Shown: in pieces, positions 6,315 through 6,764 of the stretch
Layout: each line of letters starts with the position of its first letter
Position numbering within the stretch: position 1 is the first letter of the stretch
Origin: Planctomycetota bacterium
Lineage (GTDB): Bacteria > Planctomycetota > Phycisphaerae > WQYP01
DNA: 6,764 nucleotides
Assembly: GCA_021828925.1 (NCBI GenBank)
Contig: JAJZCT010000189.1
Span: forward strand, 1-6,764
Direction: 5' to 3'
Made by a program: the position numbers and the translations under genes
The notes under the pieces: model-generated
What the model was told of the DNA's origin: nothing
What the model saw: the letters and a program-made list of their open reading frames with translations, nothing else
Database searches by the model: none

Positions 6315-6764
6315 ATGTTTGGATGGTTTCTCAGGGGTGCCGCCTCGCGAATAAGAACGACTACCTATCCGCATCAATCAGATTCCAGCCCCGGCACTAC
6401 ACCCGGCCGACCCGTGGCCACGGCGTTTGCCGACGGCCAGGAGGCGCAGCGTGCCGCCGACATGTGTCCAGTGCGGGCCATCAGGGCTGTTGACAGCACG
6501 GCAGAAGTGGATCTATCGCGATGTGTGCACTGCTTGTCGTGCGTACGGGGAACAGCGGCGATGAAGTGGAAGAATGATTATAACTGGGCCGTATCAGGCT
6601 GCGGCGGCACCACGACCACCGGGCGGGCATTCCGGAAATCACTATCCATTCGCCTCATCGACACCGGCTCCTGCGACGCGGTTATTCAAGAAGTCAAGCA
6701 ACTCGCAAAACCGTATTACAACATGCACAAATTGGGATTCTTTATAACACCGATGCGACCGCGC
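6315..6764 (+). CDS. ehrS: Ehr small subunit: ferredoxin-like domain fused to a NuoB/HyfI-like domain (3' end beyond window)
   Basis: The frame is open from ATG 6315 to the window end: 150 residues, no stop reached. The first 90 residues resemble the ferredoxin domain fused to some group 4 small subunits: a basic start with a TTTYP element (15-19), then CPVRAI (51-56) and CVHCLSC (70-76). In a two-cluster ferredoxin, C51 with C70, C73 and C76 would bind one [4Fe-4S] cluster. The three cysteines expected for the other cluster, before residue 51, are absent, as is its CP cysteine after residue 76. From about residue 106 the NuoB/HyfI domain starts with the SLSIRLIDTGSC element, then KPYYNMHKLGFFITP (132-146). 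At the proximal-cluster motif, usually GSCxxCxxE, it reads GSCDAVIQE, so C120 is present but Val123 replaces the second cysteine. Later ligands lie outside the window. It probably passes electrons between a soluble partner and the large subunit encoded just upstream. Family placement is firm; cluster content is inferred from cysteine spacing. Confidence 0.87.
   Translation, partial: MFGWFLRGAASRIRTTTYPHQSDSSPGTTPGRPVATAFADGQEAQRAADMCPVRAIRAVDSTAEVDLSRCVHCLSCVRGTAAMKWKNDYNWAVSGCGGTTTTGRAFRKSLSIRLIDTGSCDAVIQEVKQLAKPYYNMHKLGFFITPMRPR

Noticed and set aside
1567..6764. A functional formate hydrogenlyase or hydrogenase-4 operon
   Set aside because: Gene content and order fit, but all four Ni-binding cysteine positions of the large subunit are changed and the maturation tail is absent.
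1567..6764. Part of a standard NADH:quinone oxidoreductase (complex I) operon
   Set aside because: HyfE- and HyfF-type subunits, the C-D fusion with FGxxF.GHP features, the ferredoxin-small subunit fusion and the C-E-F-G-I order are hydrogenase-type, and the quinone-site tyrosine is not present.

Overview
The window is bacterial, moderately GC-rich (my impression is mid-50s %; not counted) and densely coded. Every supported gene lies on the + strand and gaps between genes are 34 bases or shorter. Nothing in it identifies the species: there is no rRNA, tRNA or lineage marker. There is no mobile element, CRISPR array or obvious terminator.

Layout: (1) bases 1-226 hold the 3' end of a calcineurin-like metallophosphoesterase. 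(2) Bases 253-1560 encode a complete enolase with all catalytic residues I checked. (3) Starting 6 bases after the enolase stop is a tight cluster of five genes related to complex I and group 4 [NiFe] hydrogenases: a HyfC/NuoH-type membrane anchor (1567-2517), a HyfE-type membrane protein (2536-3210), a HyfF/NuoL-M-N-type antiporter-like subunit (3216-4679), a fused NuoC+NuoD/HycE-type large subunit (4676-6280) and a HyfI/NuoB-type small subunit with an N-terminal ferredoxin-like domain (6315 to beyond the window end).

The five-gene set looks like formate hydrogenlyase or hydrogenase-4 but is very unlikely to be a hydrogenase. The large subunit has lost all four nickel-binding cysteines: the N-terminal CGIC is SGTS, and the C-terminal C-x-x-C positions are Ser and Glu. 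The protein also ends where complex I NuoD ends, without the tail that hydrogenase maturation proteases remove. The aligned position of the complex I quinone-site tyrosine is a glycine. This fits the poorly understood 'energy-converting hydrogenase related' (Ehr) complexes, whose electron donor and acceptor are largely unknown.

This example has further oddities. The ferredoxin-like domain keeps cysteines for only one of its usual two [4Fe-4S] clusters. The small subunit has Val where one ligand of the proximal (N2) cluster is expected. The antiporter-like subunit lacks the usual TM5 glutamate and has Arg in place of Glu in the HSEAP motif. By inference, the membrane genes (C, E, F) would form an ion-translocating arm, and the large and small subunits a peripheral electron-transfer arm on the cytoplasmic face. 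Enolase appears to be translated from the same or an abutting transcript, which hints at a regulatory or lineage-specific link with central carbon metabolism but proves no functional one.
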